A stretch of 64,000 nt of DNA from Allomuricauda sp. (lineage in GTDB: Bacteria > Bacteroidota > Bacteroidia > Flavobacteriales > Flavobacteriaceae), in the NCBI GenBank assembly GCA_003712125.1, contig RHLF01000001.1, positions 1,054,001 through 1,118,000 of the forward strand, in the 5' to 3' direction. How positions within the stretch are numbered: position 1 is the stretch's first letter; each line of letters opens with the position of its first letter. The translations under genes and the position numbers were made by a program. Positions 55,060 through 64,000 of this stretch are shown here, in pieces. The notes beneath the pieces were generated by a model. The model was not told where the DNA came from, did not search any database, and saw nothing but the letters and a program-made list of their open reading frames with translations.

Positions 55060-56202
55060 TCAATACCCAAAATCGTCTTTGATGGCGTCAATTTTTTCAA
55101 GGGCCATATCCTTGGTCAAAAAGTCAATTTCGCTGAGCACAAAAGCTTTTTCAAAAGCCTTCATTGCCTTTTTTGGTTCACCGGCCAGCTCAAGATATTC
55201 TCCTTCCAAATAAAAGCCCAACATGGTTTCTGGGAACTGTTTTTTGCTGATATCTGCCAAAGATTTTAAGGATTCGAAATCGTCCTTTTTAAGGCTTGCT
55301 GCATAGATGGCCATGATATCATTTAATTCAACAGCTTTTCGTAGCCCCAATTGTTTTTCAATCATGTCATATTTATCCTCAAGATATTTTATGGCTGGCT
55401 CTTGTGAGGCCAATATATCTTGCCGGTATTCTTTTGGGGTTATTGGGCGAAACGATTTGAAGACGTTGTCAAAAGCTTTACTGATGCCATATGTGGCAAT
55501 AGAGATATGATCAGGTTCTGCATATTCGTCAAAGGAGTAATACAAGTTTTCACGTGACAAAGACCCGATGGCATTGTTCATTTGCAAGATTCTTTGGCGA
55601 CTGTCGGTCTTTTCTTTTTCAAGTACCAAATTGTAAAAAATATCCTGTTTTAGATCTAAAAGACGAGAAGGCACACGACTTTCCATTTCGGTTGCCAAAA
55701 CAGGCGAAATGCACAAATAGGCATTGAACAATGAATTGTCTTTGAACAAAAAGTAATTCCCGAAATTGGCTGTAATATCATACCCAACAAACATTTTAAA
55801 AGGGGCAACACTATAGCTGGTTTCCAAGTAAGGAATCAGTTCGGTGCCTAAAAACTCATAAAATAGTTTTCCTTTTTCGGTGGGGAGACCGGTGGTTTGT
55901 TCAAAATCGCAATCTTCCCAGCGCAAATCATTAGCGCTTTGGTGAACACCTACTATTATTGCTTGTGGCATGCGGTCGTTTTCGCTGTAAAATTTCGCAT
56001 TGGCCACAACGAGGTCAAACAGATAGTCTGCATCCAATACAACAAGTAGGGGGTATTTTTTTTCTTCCGAATAGTCTTCAGGAAAATAATAGGAGACATC
56101 TCTTCTTTCCTGTAATTTGAAGGATTCGAATATTTCCTTTTTGACTTGTGCATTACAGATAAAACAAAAAAGAAGGAATACAGGAAGTATAGCTTTGTTC
56201 AT
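55060..56202 (-). CDS. Exported esterase-like alpha/beta-hydrolase fold protein, probably inactive
   Basis: This 380-residue protein has a signal peptide ending FICNAQ. The first 250 residues fit the esterase D/enterochelin-esterase-like fold (RRDVSYYFPEDY, YPLLVVLDADYLFD, AIIVGV). The position of the nucleophile elbow, normally GxSxG, reads G140-Y-D142-I-T, so Ser is replaced by Asp. A late EPDHIS region still holds the His. The last 110 residues are helical and TPR-like. It is probably a non-catalytic binding protein. It sits 21 bases upstream of radA on the same strand. Confidence 0.85.
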   Translation of the reverse strand: MNKAILPVFLLFCFICNAQVKKEIFESFKLQERRDVSYYFPEDYSEEKKYPLLVVLDADYLFDLVVANAKFYSENDRMPQAIIVGVHQSANDLRWEDCDFEQTTGLPTEKGKLFYEFLGTELIPYLETSYSVAPFKMFVGYDITANFGNYFLFKDNSLFNAYLCISPVLATEMESRVPSRLLDLKQDIFYNLVLEKEKTDSRQRILQMNNAIGSLSRENLYYSFDEYAEPDHISIATYGISKAFDNVFKSFRPITPKEYRQDILASQEPAIKYLEDKYDMIEKQLGLRKAVELNDIMAIYAASLKKDDFESLKSLADISKKQFPETMLGFYLEGEYLELAGEPKKAMKAFEKAFVLSEIDFLTKDMALEKIDAIKDDFGY

Positions 56203-56221
56203 GGGGTTATGTTTTTGAAAA

Positions 56222-57193
56222 TCAGTCTTGTCGACGTCTGTTCAATAACGGTAACATCACAAAAGATATTGCCCCTAAAACTACGATCATCAGTGTTTGC
56301 GCAATCCACATGACCCACCCGAATGCATCTCCCGAATTGGATGAAATGCCATAGAGGGATAAGGCAGCGCCTACAAAAATGGGATAACCTCCTAATCCAC
56401 CAGGGAATACCATCATCGCAAAAGCTCCTGCAACAAAGGCCACCAACAACTCTGAAATGCCCAATTGTGCAGTTTCGGGTACGGCATATTTAATGGCCCA
56501 GAACATTCCCACATAACAAACCCAGATAAAGATGGTATGGAAAATAAAGGGCCAACGGTGTTTCATTTTTAAAATGCTACCCACCCCTTGGAGCATACCC
56601 TCAAGAAATAGTTTCAATTTTAATAGGAACCCTGCTTTTGCCCTTTGTATGAACCGCAGTAGAACGATCAGACCAACAACCCCGACAACCAATAAGAGAG
56701 CGCTAATGGCAAGATTCATTCCGTATTGTTCTAGGTAACCCAATACGAAATTGGTTTGAAGCACTAAGGCAATTATGATGATAATCAACAACATGACCAC
56801 ATCAATCACCCGCTCTGTAACAATGGTGCCAAACCCTTTTTCAAAAGGAACATCTTCATAAGAAGCCAAGGCGGTGGCCCGCAAAAACTCTCCTGACCTA
56901 GGGATGCCCAAATTCGCCAAATATGCGATCATAACCATAAAAAAGTTGTTGGTCACCTTGGGCGAATATCCAAGTGGCTTCAATAAATAGTTCCATCGGA
57001 TTGCCCTTGAAATGTGACTCAGGACTCCAATTACAATTGAGAGGAATACCCAAAAAAGGTTGGCTTGCGAAATGTTCGCTACAATTTCTGACCTATCCGC
57101 TGGGGAAGTTTTATGGTAGATAAATAAAAGAAGAAGAATGCCCAGACTAAAGGGAATGATTATCCTGAGCGCCTTTTTTAGAGATTTTGACAA
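56222..57193 (-). CDS. Flippase-like/LPG-synthase transmembrane protein (UPF0104 family)
   Basis: This 323-residue protein has about eight membrane helices and the block SHISRAIRWNYLLKPLG...TNNFFMVMIAYLANLGIPRSGEFLRATAL, which defines the lysylphosphatidylglycerol-synthase TM/flippase-like family. FPGGLGGYPIFVGAALSLYG supports this. It probably moves a lipid or isoprenoid-linked substrate across the inner membrane. It starts with TTG (57193): a TGA lies three codons upstream and no ATG follows for about 85 codons. The start is one base after the panD stop, suggesting translational coupling. Confidence 0.9.
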   Translation of the reverse strand: MSKSLKKALRIIIPFSLGILLLLFIYHKTSPADRSEIVANISQANLFWVFLSIVIGVLSHISRAIRWNYLLKPLGYSPKVTNNFFMVMIAYLANLGIPRSGEFLRATALASYEDVPFEKGFGTIVTERVIDVVMLLIIIIIALVLQTNFVLGYLEQYGMNLAISALLLVVGVVGLIVLLRFIQRAKAGFLLKLKLFLEGMLQGVGSILKMKHRWPFIFHTIFIWVCYVGMFWAIKYAVPETAQLGISELLVAFVAGAFAMMVFPGGLGGYPIFVGAALSLYGISSNSGDAFGWVMWIAQTLMIVVLGAISFVMLPLLNRRRQD

Positions 57194-57194
57194 A

Positions 57195-57545
57195 TTAGTT
57201 CAATAAGTTGGTTTCCTCGTTGGGAAAAACTAAAGCAGGGTTGAAGACTTTGGCCTCTTCGATGCCCATCCACGCATAGGCAATTAAAATAAGCACATCC
57301 CCCACCGCTACTTTTCTGGCCGCAGCGCCGTTGAGCGTAAGTTCGCCAGAACCTCGAGGCCCTGGTATGGCGTATGTTTCGAGGCGTTCACCATTGTTAT
57401 TGTTAACAATCTGAACCTTTTCGCCTCTAATTATGTTTGCGGCATCCATCAAATCTTCGTCAATGGTGATACTGCCAATGTAATTAAGGTCGGCTCCTGT
57501 TACCTTGACGCGATGGATTTTCGATTTTACCACTTCTATTTTCAC
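57195..57545 (-). CDS. panD: Aspartate 1-decarboxylase
   Basis: PanD makes beta-alanine from aspartate for pantothenate synthesis; PanC, encoded just upstream, then joins it to pantoate. The 116-residue proenzyme has the self-cleavage site Gly-Ser in YIGSITID (about residues 23-25), where the Ser becomes the pyruvoyl group. [19 protein letters not shown] and [17 protein letters not shown] complete the fold. It starts with GTG (57545), 13 bases after panC. The flippase gene is coupled downstream. Confidence 0.97.
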   Translation of the reverse strand: MKIEVVKSKIHRVKVTGADLNYIGSITIDEDLMDAANIIRGEKVQIVNNNNGERLETYAIPGPRGSGELTLNGAAARKVAVGDVLILIAYAWMGIEEAKVFNPALVFPNEETNLLN

Positions 57546-57558
57546 GGTGCAAAATTAC

Positions 57559-58407
57559 TTAATTAAGGGCTATATTGTCTATTAAGCGAATGTCGTTGGC
57601 ATAAACAGCAATAAACGCCCTGTATTTTTGATGTTTTTGTTTTTTGAGCATTGGGGTCAGCGTTTCGACATCGGCTATCTCAAAGTATTCCAATTTGAAA
57701 AGCTTGCTTTTATCGAATTGATCTGCAACCCAATCCTTTATATTTTTAGCACTTTTCGTGCCAAATTTGGTTTTGGCAGTTTGGAGCACCTCATATATGA
57801 ATCCTGCATCATTTCTTACCGATTTTGGCAGTCGTTCGTTCCTAGAACTCATCGCCAGCCCATTTTTTTCGCGGAGTATGGGACAGGGTATGATTTCAAC
57901 AGGAATGTTCTTCTGATTCACTAAACGTTTGATTATTTGCAGTTGTTGAAAGTCTTTTTCGCCAAAATAGGCCCTATCGGGTTGAACCGCTTTGAACAAC
58001 AACTCTACAATGGTAGCAACACCATCAAAGTGCCCACTTCTAAAGGTACCTTCCATGACCTTTTCAAGGCCCTCAAAATTGTAAGCCTTTGATTTGATTT
58101 CACCTGAATAGATGGCCTCCCTTGAAGGGGCGAATACGATTATGTTTTCAGAAATATCATGCAAGAGGGCAACATCGGCATCAAGATTCCGAGGATATTG
58201 ATCAAGGTCACTTTCATTATCAAATTGCGTAGGGTTCACAAAAACACTTACCACAACCGTGTTATTTTCGGCAATTGCCTTTTGAACCAAAGAAAGATGA
58301 CCTTGATGAAGGGCCCCCATGGTAGGAACCAGACCAATGGTCAGATCCTTGGATTTTTTTTCTTGAAGAAGGGAATTAAGTTCTTTTTTATGTCGAAATA
58401 CTGGCAT
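57559..58407 (-). CDS. panC: Pantothenate synthetase (pantoate-beta-alanine ligase)
   Basis: This 282-residue enzyme joins pantoate and beta-alanine using ATP, the last step of pantothenate synthesis. The nucleotidyltransferase HxGH motif is GALHQGHLSL; KMSKS-type residues follow in LAMSSRNERL. FVNPTQFDNESDLDQYPR and YFGEKDFQQLQ are family signatures. It is the first gene of a minus-strand panC/panD/flippase unit. A TATTTTTG -7 box lies 20 bases before its ATG, with the GT5-like gene divergent. Confidence 0.97.
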   Translation of the reverse strand: MPVFRHKKELNSLLQEKKSKDLTIGLVPTMGALHQGHLSLVQKAIAENNTVVVSVFVNPTQFDNESDLDQYPRNLDADVALLHDISENIIVFAPSREAIYSGEIKSKAYNFEGLEKVMEGTFRSGHFDGVATIVELLFKAVQPDRAYFGEKDFQQLQIIKRLVNQKNIPVEIIPCPILREKNGLAMSSRNERLPKSVRNDAGFIYEVLQTAKTKFGTKSAKNIKDWVADQFDKSKLFKLEYFEIADVETLTPMLKKQKHQKYRAFIAVYANDIRLIDNIALN

Positions 58408-58426
58408 TTAGGGCAATAAAAGCGTG

Positions 58427-58434
58427 CAAAAATA
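58427..58434 (-). promoter_or_regulatory. -7 box TATTTTTG for panC
   Basis: This exact TAnnTTTG match on the minus strand ends 20 bases before the panC ATG. It pairs with a divergent box at 58466 in the 103-base gap, so panC and the GT5-like gene share one divergent promoter region. Confidence 0.55.
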
Positions 58435-58465
58435 CTATAAATACTGCTAATCCTCATAATTTTTG

Positions 58466-58473
58466 TACTTTTG
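58466..58473 (+). promoter_or_regulatory. -7 box TACTTTTG for the GT5-like gene
   Basis: This exact TAnnTTTG match lies 38 bases before the ATG at 58511 and is divergent from the panC box. Confidence 0.5.
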
Positions 58474-58510
58474 CAGCTACGTTTTTCAGAGCAAGCAAAA
58501 GAATGCATTT

Positions 58511-59320
58511 ATGAATGGAAAAAGGATATTGTTCGTATCTTCTGAATTAGTGCCCTACCTACCCGAGAACCCAGTCTCTTTAATGTCTTACGAAGCTCCC
58601 CGAATGGTGAACAGCAATGGGGGTCAAATTCGAATTTTCATGCCTAGATATGGAAACATTAACGAGCGTAGGCATCAGTTGCACGAGGTGATTCGCCTAT
58701 CGGGGATGAATCTTGTAATTAATGATATGGATATGCCATTGATCATTAAGGTGGCCTCAATACCAAGAGAGCGTATACAGGTTTACTTTATTGACAATGA
58801 CGAATACTTCAAACGGAAAGGAACATTTAACGATAAAGAGGGAAATCTTTTCCCTGATAATGATGAGCGTGCCATCTTTTTTGCCAAAGGGGTGGTCGAG
58901 ACGGTCAAGAAATTAAATTGGACTCCTGATATCATCCATGTACACGGATGGATGGCATCCCTATTGCCATTATATCTTAGAAAGTATTACGCAGACGAAC
59001 CTCTTTTTGCCGACAGTAAAATAGTTACCTCTGTCTACGGTAAAGGTTTTGACGGCGAATTGGATAAAAAAATGGTCGATAAGATTGTTTTTGATGGAAT
59101 TGAAGAACAACAGGTCGAGGCCCTTGCTACCCCCGACTATAATAATTTGTTAAAAGTCGCAGTAGATCATTCCGATGCCATTATTTTAGCCTCCGAAGAG
59201 ATTTCTGAAGAATTGCAAAAGCATATTGAAAGCCTTTCGAAACCGGTTTTACCCTATGTAACTCTGCAAGAAACAGAAGAGGCCTACTCAAATTTCTATA
59301 AAACGGAAGTTCTAACATAA
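58511..59320 (+). CDS. Glycogen/starch-synthase-like N-terminal domain protein (GT5-like, short)
   Basis: This 269-residue protein matches only the N-terminal half of GlgA-type synthases: [11 protein letters not shown] at the start, [12 protein letters not shown] near residue 38 and the [14 protein letters not shown] block near residue 138. The KTGGL loop that binds ADP-glucose is replaced by YLPENPVSL, and the whole GT-B C-terminal domain is absent. It is therefore unlikely to be a glycogen synthase despite its usual name. The ATG at 58511 is chosen because it begins the fold. It is 5 bases upstream of the DUF4270 gene and probably co-transcribed with it. Confidence 0.88.
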   Translation: MNGKRILFVSSELVPYLPENPVSLMSYEAPRMVNSNGGQIRIFMPRYGNINERRHQLHEVIRLSGMNLVINDMDMPLIIKVASIPRERIQVYFIDNDEYFKRKGTFNDKEGNLFPDNDERAIFFAKGVVETVKKLNWTPDIIHVHGWMASLLPLYLRKYYADEPLFADSKIVTSVYGKGFDGELDKKMVDKIVFDGIEEQQVEALATPDYNNLLKVAVDHSDAIILASEEISEELQKHIESLSKPVLPYVTLQETEEAYSNFYKTEVLT

Positions 59321-59325
59321 TTTTC

Positions 59326-61194
59326 ATGAATTTTCTAAAAAGAATGTTGATTTCGGCTTTTGCCGGAATACTGGTACTGTTACCAATTTCATGCGAAGAG
59401 GAATTGCAAACGTTGGGAGAGGGTGTGATTGGTGAAGAACCCTTTAGCACAGGCACCCAGGTTTTTGATGTTTTTGCTTTCAACAAAGGAATTCAAGCAG
59501 TTCAAACCAATAAATTACCCCTATATCAATTAGGTTCTTTTAATGATCCAATTTATGGAAGAACCCAGGCGAGTATTACCACCCAGTTGACCCTATCTCA
59601 AGTCAACCCTTCTTTTGGTGATTTTTCGCAGGCAACAGAGGATAATTCAGATAACGACGGCAACAGTTCTACGATTCAGGAGAATGAAACGGTTAAAGAG
59701 GTGTTTTTATACCTTCCATTTCAATTGCCTGCCGCTTCAGATGGCGATCTAGATGGCGTTGACGATGCGTTTGATGCTGACCCCGAGGATCCCAATAGTG
59801 ATTCTGACAACGATGGGGTTAGTGATATTACGGAAAGAAATGATGGTACAGACCCCTTAAACCCTGACACCGATGGCGACGGGATCAATGATGCCGATGA
59901 TGAAGCTACTCCGGTAAACATATTTCCGAAACGTTTTGAATTGGATAGTATTTATGGAGATATCACAGGTCCTATTCGGTTGAAGGTCGAACGTTCCACC
60001 TTCTTTTTACGTGATTTGGATCCAAACGCCAATTTTGAGGAAGCCCAAGAATACTTTTCTACACAGACTTTTTCTCCTGGTTTTGTGTCTGATGTGCTTT
60101 TTGAAGGCGACGTTACCATCAATGATGAAGAAATCCTATTTTTTGAGGAAGATGATCCGGACACTGATGATATTGATGAATCTTTGGTCGTTGATGTACG
60201 TTTGAATCCGGGCATACGAATTCCACTAGACCCGCAGTTTTTTCAAGAAAATTTATTGGATAAAGAAGGCAGCACTGAGCTTTTAAGTCAGGCAAATTTC
60301 GCCAACTTTCTAAGGGGTATTCATATCTCTGCAGAGACCATAGACGAAGAAATTTTGTTCCTATTTAATTTGGCTACCCAGCAAAATGCTGCCAACCCTG
60401 CCAATATTACGATTACCTATGAATATGATGATGTAAACACCAATGACACCTCCGATGATGATAGTGATGACACCATTGAGCAGGTCGAGCGTGATTTCAC
60501 CTTGAGTTTTTTGATTGACAATGGAGGCGTCGTGATAGGAAATGCAGTGAACACCTTAATAAACGAGGATTTTCCACCCAGTGTGGCCGACAATTTGGAT
60601 ACCGGAAGCAATGCATCACGGATATTTTTAAAGGGTGGTTCAGGTGCCTTGGCTGAAATTGCTTTGTTTGACGAAGATGGAGGTCAAGAAATAATCAATC
60701 AAATCAAGGCCAATAATTGGATTATAAATGAAGCCAACTTGGTTTTTTATGTTGATAGGGAGAGTCTAGATGCCACAGGTGAGAACGTTATAGAGCCCCC
60801 AAGACTTTATCTGTACAACTCAGAAACCAATCAACCAGTATACAATTTGGGTACCGAGATAATCAATAATGCCAACCCTTTTGGTTCTTTTTTAAACTAT
60901 GATGGGCGATTGCAAACAGAGAATGACCGGGGCGTTAAATATACCATTAGAATAACTGAGCATATCAATGACATCATAGTTAGGGATTCAACCAACGCAC
61001 GATTGTCCTTAGCTGTTTCTTCTAATATCGGTATCATTGGAAGTGCAGAAGCCATGGGTGATGCCGGTCCTGTTGATGTGCCTGTAATGACCACCATAAA
61101 TCCCCTGGGCACCATTTTGTTCGGAAGCAATGTTGATGCTGCGAATGAAAACAAAAAACTGCAACTAGAGATTTTCTTTACCGAGACGAACTAG
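59326..61194 (+). CDS. DUF4270 lipoprotein with thrombospondin type 3 calcium repeats
   Basis: This 622-residue protein has a lipoprotein signal (Cys near residue 24, LPISC). The N-terminal part fits DUF4270 of Bacteroidota ([43 protein letters not shown]). Residues about 140-190 hold Asp-rich thrombospondin type 3/calcium repeats ([39 protein letters not shown]), inserted within the domain. The remainder is beta-rich, ending in LQLEIFFTE. It is probably at the outer membrane. It follows the GT5-like gene by 5 bases, a conserved pairing, suggesting linked roles. Confidence 0.9.
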   Translation: MNFLKRMLISAFAGILVLLPISCEEELQTLGEGVIGEEPFSTGTQVFDVFAFNKGIQAVQTNKLPLYQLGSFNDPIYGRTQASITTQLTLSQVNPSFGDFSQATEDNSDNDGNSSTIQENETVKEVFLYLPFQLPAASDGDLDGVDDAFDADPEDPNSDSDNDGVSDITERNDGTDPLNPDTDGDGINDADDEATPVNIFPKRFELDSIYGDITGPIRLKVERSTFFLRDLDPNANFEEAQEYFSTQTFSPGFVSDVLFEGDVTINDEEILFFEEDDPDTDDIDESLVVDVRLNPGIRIPLDPQFFQENLLDKEGSTELLSQANFANFLRGIHISAETIDEEILFLFNLATQQNAANPANITITYEYDDVNTNDTSDDDSDDTIEQVERDFTLSFLIDNGGVVIGNAVNTLINEDFPPSVADNLDTGSNASRIFLKGGSGALAEIALFDEDGGQEIINQIKANNWIINEANLVFYVDRESLDATGENVIEPPRLYLYNSETNQPVYNLGTEIINNANPFGSFLNYDGRLQTENDRGVKYTIRITEHINDIIVRDSTNARLSLAVSSNIGIIGSAEAMGDAGPVDVPVMTTINPLGTILFGSNVDAANENKKLQLEIFFTETN

Positions 61195-61264
61195 CCATAG
61201 GTAGCAACTTGTGGATTTTTTGTGCGATACATCCGAGAATGGCAATTTTATGCACTACAAGGAT

Positions 61265-61272
61265 TAACTTTG
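61265..61272 (+). promoter_or_regulatory. -7 box TAACTTTG for glmS
   Basis: This exact TAnnTTTG match lies 41 bases before the glmS ATG in the 118-base gap after the DUF4270 gene. No glmS ribozyme-like structure was recognised. Confidence 0.5.
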
Positions 61273-61312
61273 TCGTTATTACCCGAAATCAAGAATTTAA
61301 TAGAATAACATT

Positions 61313-63160
61313 ATGTGTGGAATTGTAGGATACATTGGTCACAGAGATGCCTATCCAATAATCATCAAGGGTCTTGAAAGACTTGAATACCGAGGTTACG
61401 ACAGTGCCGGGGTGGTCTTGTTTGATGGTGAAGACTCCCATATCGCCAAGACCAAAGGAAAAGTTGAAGACCTTAAGCAAAAATCTGAACTAACCATTCC
61501 GCTTCGAGGAAAACTCGGATTAGGGCACACACGATGGGCAACCCATGGTATTCCCAATGATATTAATTCTCACCCCCACTACTCCAATTCAGGAGACTTG
61601 GTGATCATTCATAACGGAATTATTGAAAACTACGCTTCGATTAAAAAGGAGCTTATCAAAAGAGGATATAGTTTCGAATCCGATACCGATACAGAGGTAT
61701 TGATCAACTTGATCGAAGAGGTTAAGAAAAAAGAAGGGGTGAAACTCGGCAAAGCGGTACAGATTGCATTGAACCAGGTAGTTGGTGCTTATGCTATTGC
61801 GGTTTTTGATAAAAACAAACCTGACGAAATAGTTGTGGCCCGATTGGGAAGTCCCTTGGCCATAGGTATAGGAGAAAACGAATACTTTATTGCATCAGAT
61901 GCCTCTCCATTTATAGAGTATACCAATAATGCCATCTATTTGGAGGATGAAGAAATGGCAATCGTCCGCATAGGCAAGGAAATCAAAATGCGAAAAATCA
62001 AGGATGACGCCATTGCCTATCCGAATATTTTGGAACTGCAAATGAACCTTGAGGAAATTGAAAAGGGAGGTTACGACCATTTCATGCTGAAAGAGATTTA
62101 TGAGCAACCGCGTGCTATTCTTGACACCTATAGAGGAAGGCTGAGATCAGATCAAGGGATTATCAAGATGGATGGGATTGACCAAAATCTTGAGAAAATA
62201 ATGAATGCCAACCGCATTATCATTGTTGCCTGTGGAACTTCATGGCATGCAGGTCTGGTGGCAGAATACATTTTTGAGGACTTGGCACGAATTCCGGTCG
62301 AAGTCGAATATGCATCAGAATTTAGATACAGGAATCCTGTCATAACGGATAAGGACGTATTAATAGCAATTTCCCAGTCTGGGGAAACTGCCGACACCTT
62401 GGCCGCAATAAAATTGGCCAAGGAAAGAGGTGCTTTTGTATTTGGAGTTTGCAATGTCGTTGGTTCTTCCATAGCACGTGAAACCCATGCTGGTGCCTAT
62501 ACGCATGCTGGTCCAGAAATTGGGGTGGCTTCCACTAAGGCGTTTACCACACAGATCACCGTACTTACTTTGATTGCCTTAAAATTGGCCAAGGAAAAAG
62601 GGATGCTTTCCAAATCAAAATTTCATGAGTACTTGACTGAACTGGAAGGAGTTCCTGCCAAAGTTGAGAAAAGCTTGGAATCAAATGAATTGGTAGAGCA
62701 GATTGCTGAGGTGTACAAAGATGCCGAAAACTGTCTTTATTTAGGACGGGGGTATAATTTTCCTGTTGCACTTGAAGGTGCCCTAAAACTAAAAGAAATC
62801 AGCTACATTCATGCCGAGGGTTACCCGGCGGCAGAGATGAAACACGGTCCTATTGCACTTATTGATGAGCAAATGCCGGTGGTGGTAATCGCAACACGAA
62901 AAGGTCATTATGAAAAAGTGGTCAGCAACATCCAAGAAATAAAGTCAAGAAGCGGTAAGATTATTGCCGTTGTTACCGAAGGCGACAAAACGGTTAAGGA
63001 ACTTGCCGATCATGTCGTTGAGGTGCCAGAGATATCTGAAAGTTTGACACCTTTGCTAACAACCATACCCTTGCAGCTATTATCGTATCACATAGCCGTT
63101 ATGCGGGGATGTAACGTGGATCAACCTCGAAACCTAGCGAAATCGGTTACTGTAGAGTAA
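61313..63160 (+). CDS. glmS: Glutamine-fructose-6-phosphate aminotransferase (isomerizing)
   Basis: GlmS makes glucosamine-6-phosphate from fructose-6-phosphate and glutamine, the entry to peptidoglycan and LPS amino sugars. The catalytic Cys2 in MCGIVGYIG starts the glutaminase domain, with GHTRWATHG near residue 75. Two SIS sugar-isomerase domains follow (about residues 290-425 and 460-605), with CGTSWHAGLVAEY, SGETADT and AEGYPAAEMKHGPIALID. The C-terminus is NLAKSVTVE, as expected. It is full length at 615 residues and ends before a strong terminator. Confidence 0.98.
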   Translation: MCGIVGYIGHRDAYPIIIKGLERLEYRGYDSAGVVLFDGEDSHIAKTKGKVEDLKQKSELTIPLRGKLGLGHTRWATHGIPNDINSHPHYSNSGDLVIIHNGIIENYASIKKELIKRGYSFESDTDTEVLINLIEEVKKKEGVKLGKAVQIALNQVVGAYAIAVFDKNKPDEIVVARLGSPLAIGIGENEYFIASDASPFIEYTNNAIYLEDEEMAIVRIGKEIKMRKIKDDAIAYPNILELQMNLEEIEKGGYDHFMLKEIYEQPRAILDTYRGRLRSDQGIIKMDGIDQNLEKIMNANRIIIVACGTSWHAGLVAEYIFEDLARIPVEVEYASEFRYRNPVITDKDVLIAISQSGETADTLAAIKLAKERGAFVFGVCNVVGSSIARETHAGAYTHAGPEIGVASTKAFTTQITVLTLIALKLAKEKGMLSKSKFHEYLTELEGVPAKVEKSLESNELVEQIAEVYKDAENCLYLGRGYNFPVALEGALKLKEISYIHAEGYPAAEMKHGPIALIDEQMPVVVIATRKGHYEKVVSNIQEIKSRSGKIIAVVTEGDKTVKELADHVVEVPEISESLTPLLTTIPLQLLSYHIAVMRGCNVDQPRNLAKSVTVE

Positions 63161-63182
63161 CAAGGTTTACCAACAAAATTGT

Positions 63183-63212
63183 AAAAAGCCGCTTTTTAGA
63201 GCGGCTTTTTTA
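63183..63212 (+). terminator. Intrinsic terminator of glmS
   Basis: An 11-base stem, AAAAAGCCGCT with AGCGGCTTTTT, surrounds a 6-base loop and ends in T's, 22 bases after the glmS stop. Confidence 0.95.
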
Positions 63213-63367
63213 TTAATTTAATACACGATAGAACAAAATATTGAGAAAAAAATACTATGCATGCATAATTTTTTTTGTTTTACTCTTTTTGAAAGTGAAA
63301 AAAAATGTATATTCCGCACCAGTATTCAATACTTGCTTAAAACTAACTTAACACAAATACAAAAACG

Positions 63368-64000
63368 ATGAGAAGAGTAATAAGTGTCTTTTTCATGCTG
63401 TTTGCCATTTTTACCTATGGTCAAACAACAATTACGGGTACTGTAGTTGACGAAAATGGAAATCCTGTTCCAAACGCAAATGTTGTGGTCGTAGGTAAAG
63501 CGGAAGGTGCAGTTGCAGACTTTGACGGTAACTTTACCTTGGAAACTACCGAAACCCCACCTTTTCAGATACGTGTAACCAGCCTGGGTTATACAGAAAC
63601 TACGGTGGAGGTAACCAGCAACAATCAAACCCTTTCAATAGTTTTGAATGAATCCTCTACCTTATTGGATGAGATTGTGATTTCTGCTTCGCGTACCCCG
63701 GAACGAATTTTCGAATCTCCGGTATCTGTTGAACGATTTGGAATACGCGATATTCAAAACACCACTGCAGAATCGTTTTACGGTGGTTTGCAAAATTTAA
63801 AGGGTGTTGATATCAATACCAACAGTTTGACGTTTCAATCGATCAATACTAGAGGTTTTGCCACCTTTGCCAATGTTAGATTTATGCAGTTGGTCGACGG
63901 TATGGACAATACTGCTCCTGGTCTCAACTTCGTCTTGGGTAACCTTGTTGGTATGAATGAGTTGGATGTTCAGAGTGTTGAAATCTTACCTGGTGCTTCT
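63368..64000 (+). CDS. TonB-dependent receptor with carboxypeptidase-regulatory domain, N-terminal part (3' end outside window)
   Basis: The first 211 residues of a large outer membrane receptor are visible. A signal peptide ends TYGQ. A CarboxypepD_reg-like domain follows (TGTVVDENGNPVPNANVVV, DFDGNFTL, about residues 20-105). The TonB plug begins with LLDEIVISASRTPERIFESPVSVERF and continues with INTRGFATFANVRFMQLVDGMDN. The plug style is typical of flavobacterial receptors. The substrate cannot be told from this part. The 207-base region before it holds the glmS terminator, an ATGCATGCAT palindrome (63257) and a GTATTCAATAC palindrome (63322), either a possible operator. Confidence 0.9.
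   Translation, partial: MRRVISVFFMLFAIFTYGQTTITGTVVDENGNPVPNANVVVVGKAEGAVADFDGNFTLETTETPPFQIRVTSLGYTETTVEVTSNNQTLSIVLNESSTLLDEIVISASRTPERIFESPVSVERFGIRDIQNTTAESFYGGLQNLKGVDINTNSLTFQSINTRGFATFANVRFMQLVDGMDNTAPGLNFVLGNLVGMNELDVQSVEILPGAS

Noticed and set aside
61195-61312. A glmS ribozyme in the glmS leader
   Set aside because: The 118-base leader is too short and no ribozyme core was recognisable; the glmS ribozyme is characteristic of Firmicutes.
63257-63332. Palindromes ATGCATGCAT and GTATTCAATAC before the last TonB receptor as regulatory sites
   Set aside because: Short AT-rich palindromes occur by chance at this density; no second copy or known binding motif was seen, so they are only noted in that gene's entry.

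Overview
The window reads as a single-copy chromosomal segment of a marine-type member of the Flavobacteriaceae (Bacteroidota). Support comes from five TonB-dependent receptors (two of them cut by the window edges), many Bacteroidota lipoproteins, flavobacterial -7 boxes of the form TAnnTTTG, DUF4270, DUF5689 and DUF3108 proteins, and the gene orders ileS/traR-like/lspA and panC/panD/flippase. The genus cannot be fixed from sequence reading alone. No tRNA, rRNA, CRISPR array, transposase, prophage or plasmid function was seen.

Layout: (1) 1-7.4 kb: the end of a TonB receptor, a repeat-helix lipoprotein, then ileS, a DksA-like protein, a small exported protein and lspA, with folate cyclo-ligase convergent. 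(2) 7.4-20.3 kb: a small membrane-peptide candidate, uvrC overlapping a type Vd-like patatin, a candidate structured small RNA, then DUF3108/kynA/M23 peptidase/pgi and a large Oar-like TonB receptor closed by a strong terminator. (3) 20.3-26.2 kb: a four-helix membrane protein and then a three-gene block: exported EEP nuclease, TonB receptor and a DUF5689 plus lamin-tail lipoprotein. Inverted copies of a 36-base palindromic repeat bracket the nuclease and receptor. This block is the best candidate for an under-described system, a surface nucleic-acid or phosphate scavenging unit. (4) 26.2-36.2 kb: a multi-PAS histidine kinase with a one-domain response regulator, an ankyrin/Nudix/omega-amidase run, a Big_5-type lipoprotein, a ComF-family protein, a coiled-coil membrane protein and glyS. 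(5) 36.2-42.1 kb: acetyltransferase, secreted nucleoside-hydrolase-like protein, bestrophin channel, group III truncated globin and katG. (6) 42.1-49.6 kb, minus strand: TonB receptor, GH97 glycosidase, a kinase-aminotransferase fusion, sugar acetyltransferase and VOC protein. (7) 49.6-64 kb: xth, Tas-like reductase, PQQ/heme c dehydrogenase lipoprotein, radA, a pseudo-esterase, flippase, panD and panC; divergently a GT5-like protein, a DUF4270 lipoprotein with calcium-binding repeats and glmS; then the start of another TonB receptor.

Most genes are housekeeping (translation, envelope precursors, pantothenate, DNA repair) mixed with surface uptake systems. The genes that depart most from their families are the M23 peptidase with Cys for a zinc-ligand His, the esterase-like protein with Asp at the nucleophile position, the GT5-like protein without the KTGGL loop, and the DksA-like protein with one of four zinc cysteines. 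Several starts were moved from the longest frame to an internal ATG that gives a sensible N-terminus; four genes appear to start with TTG or GTG.
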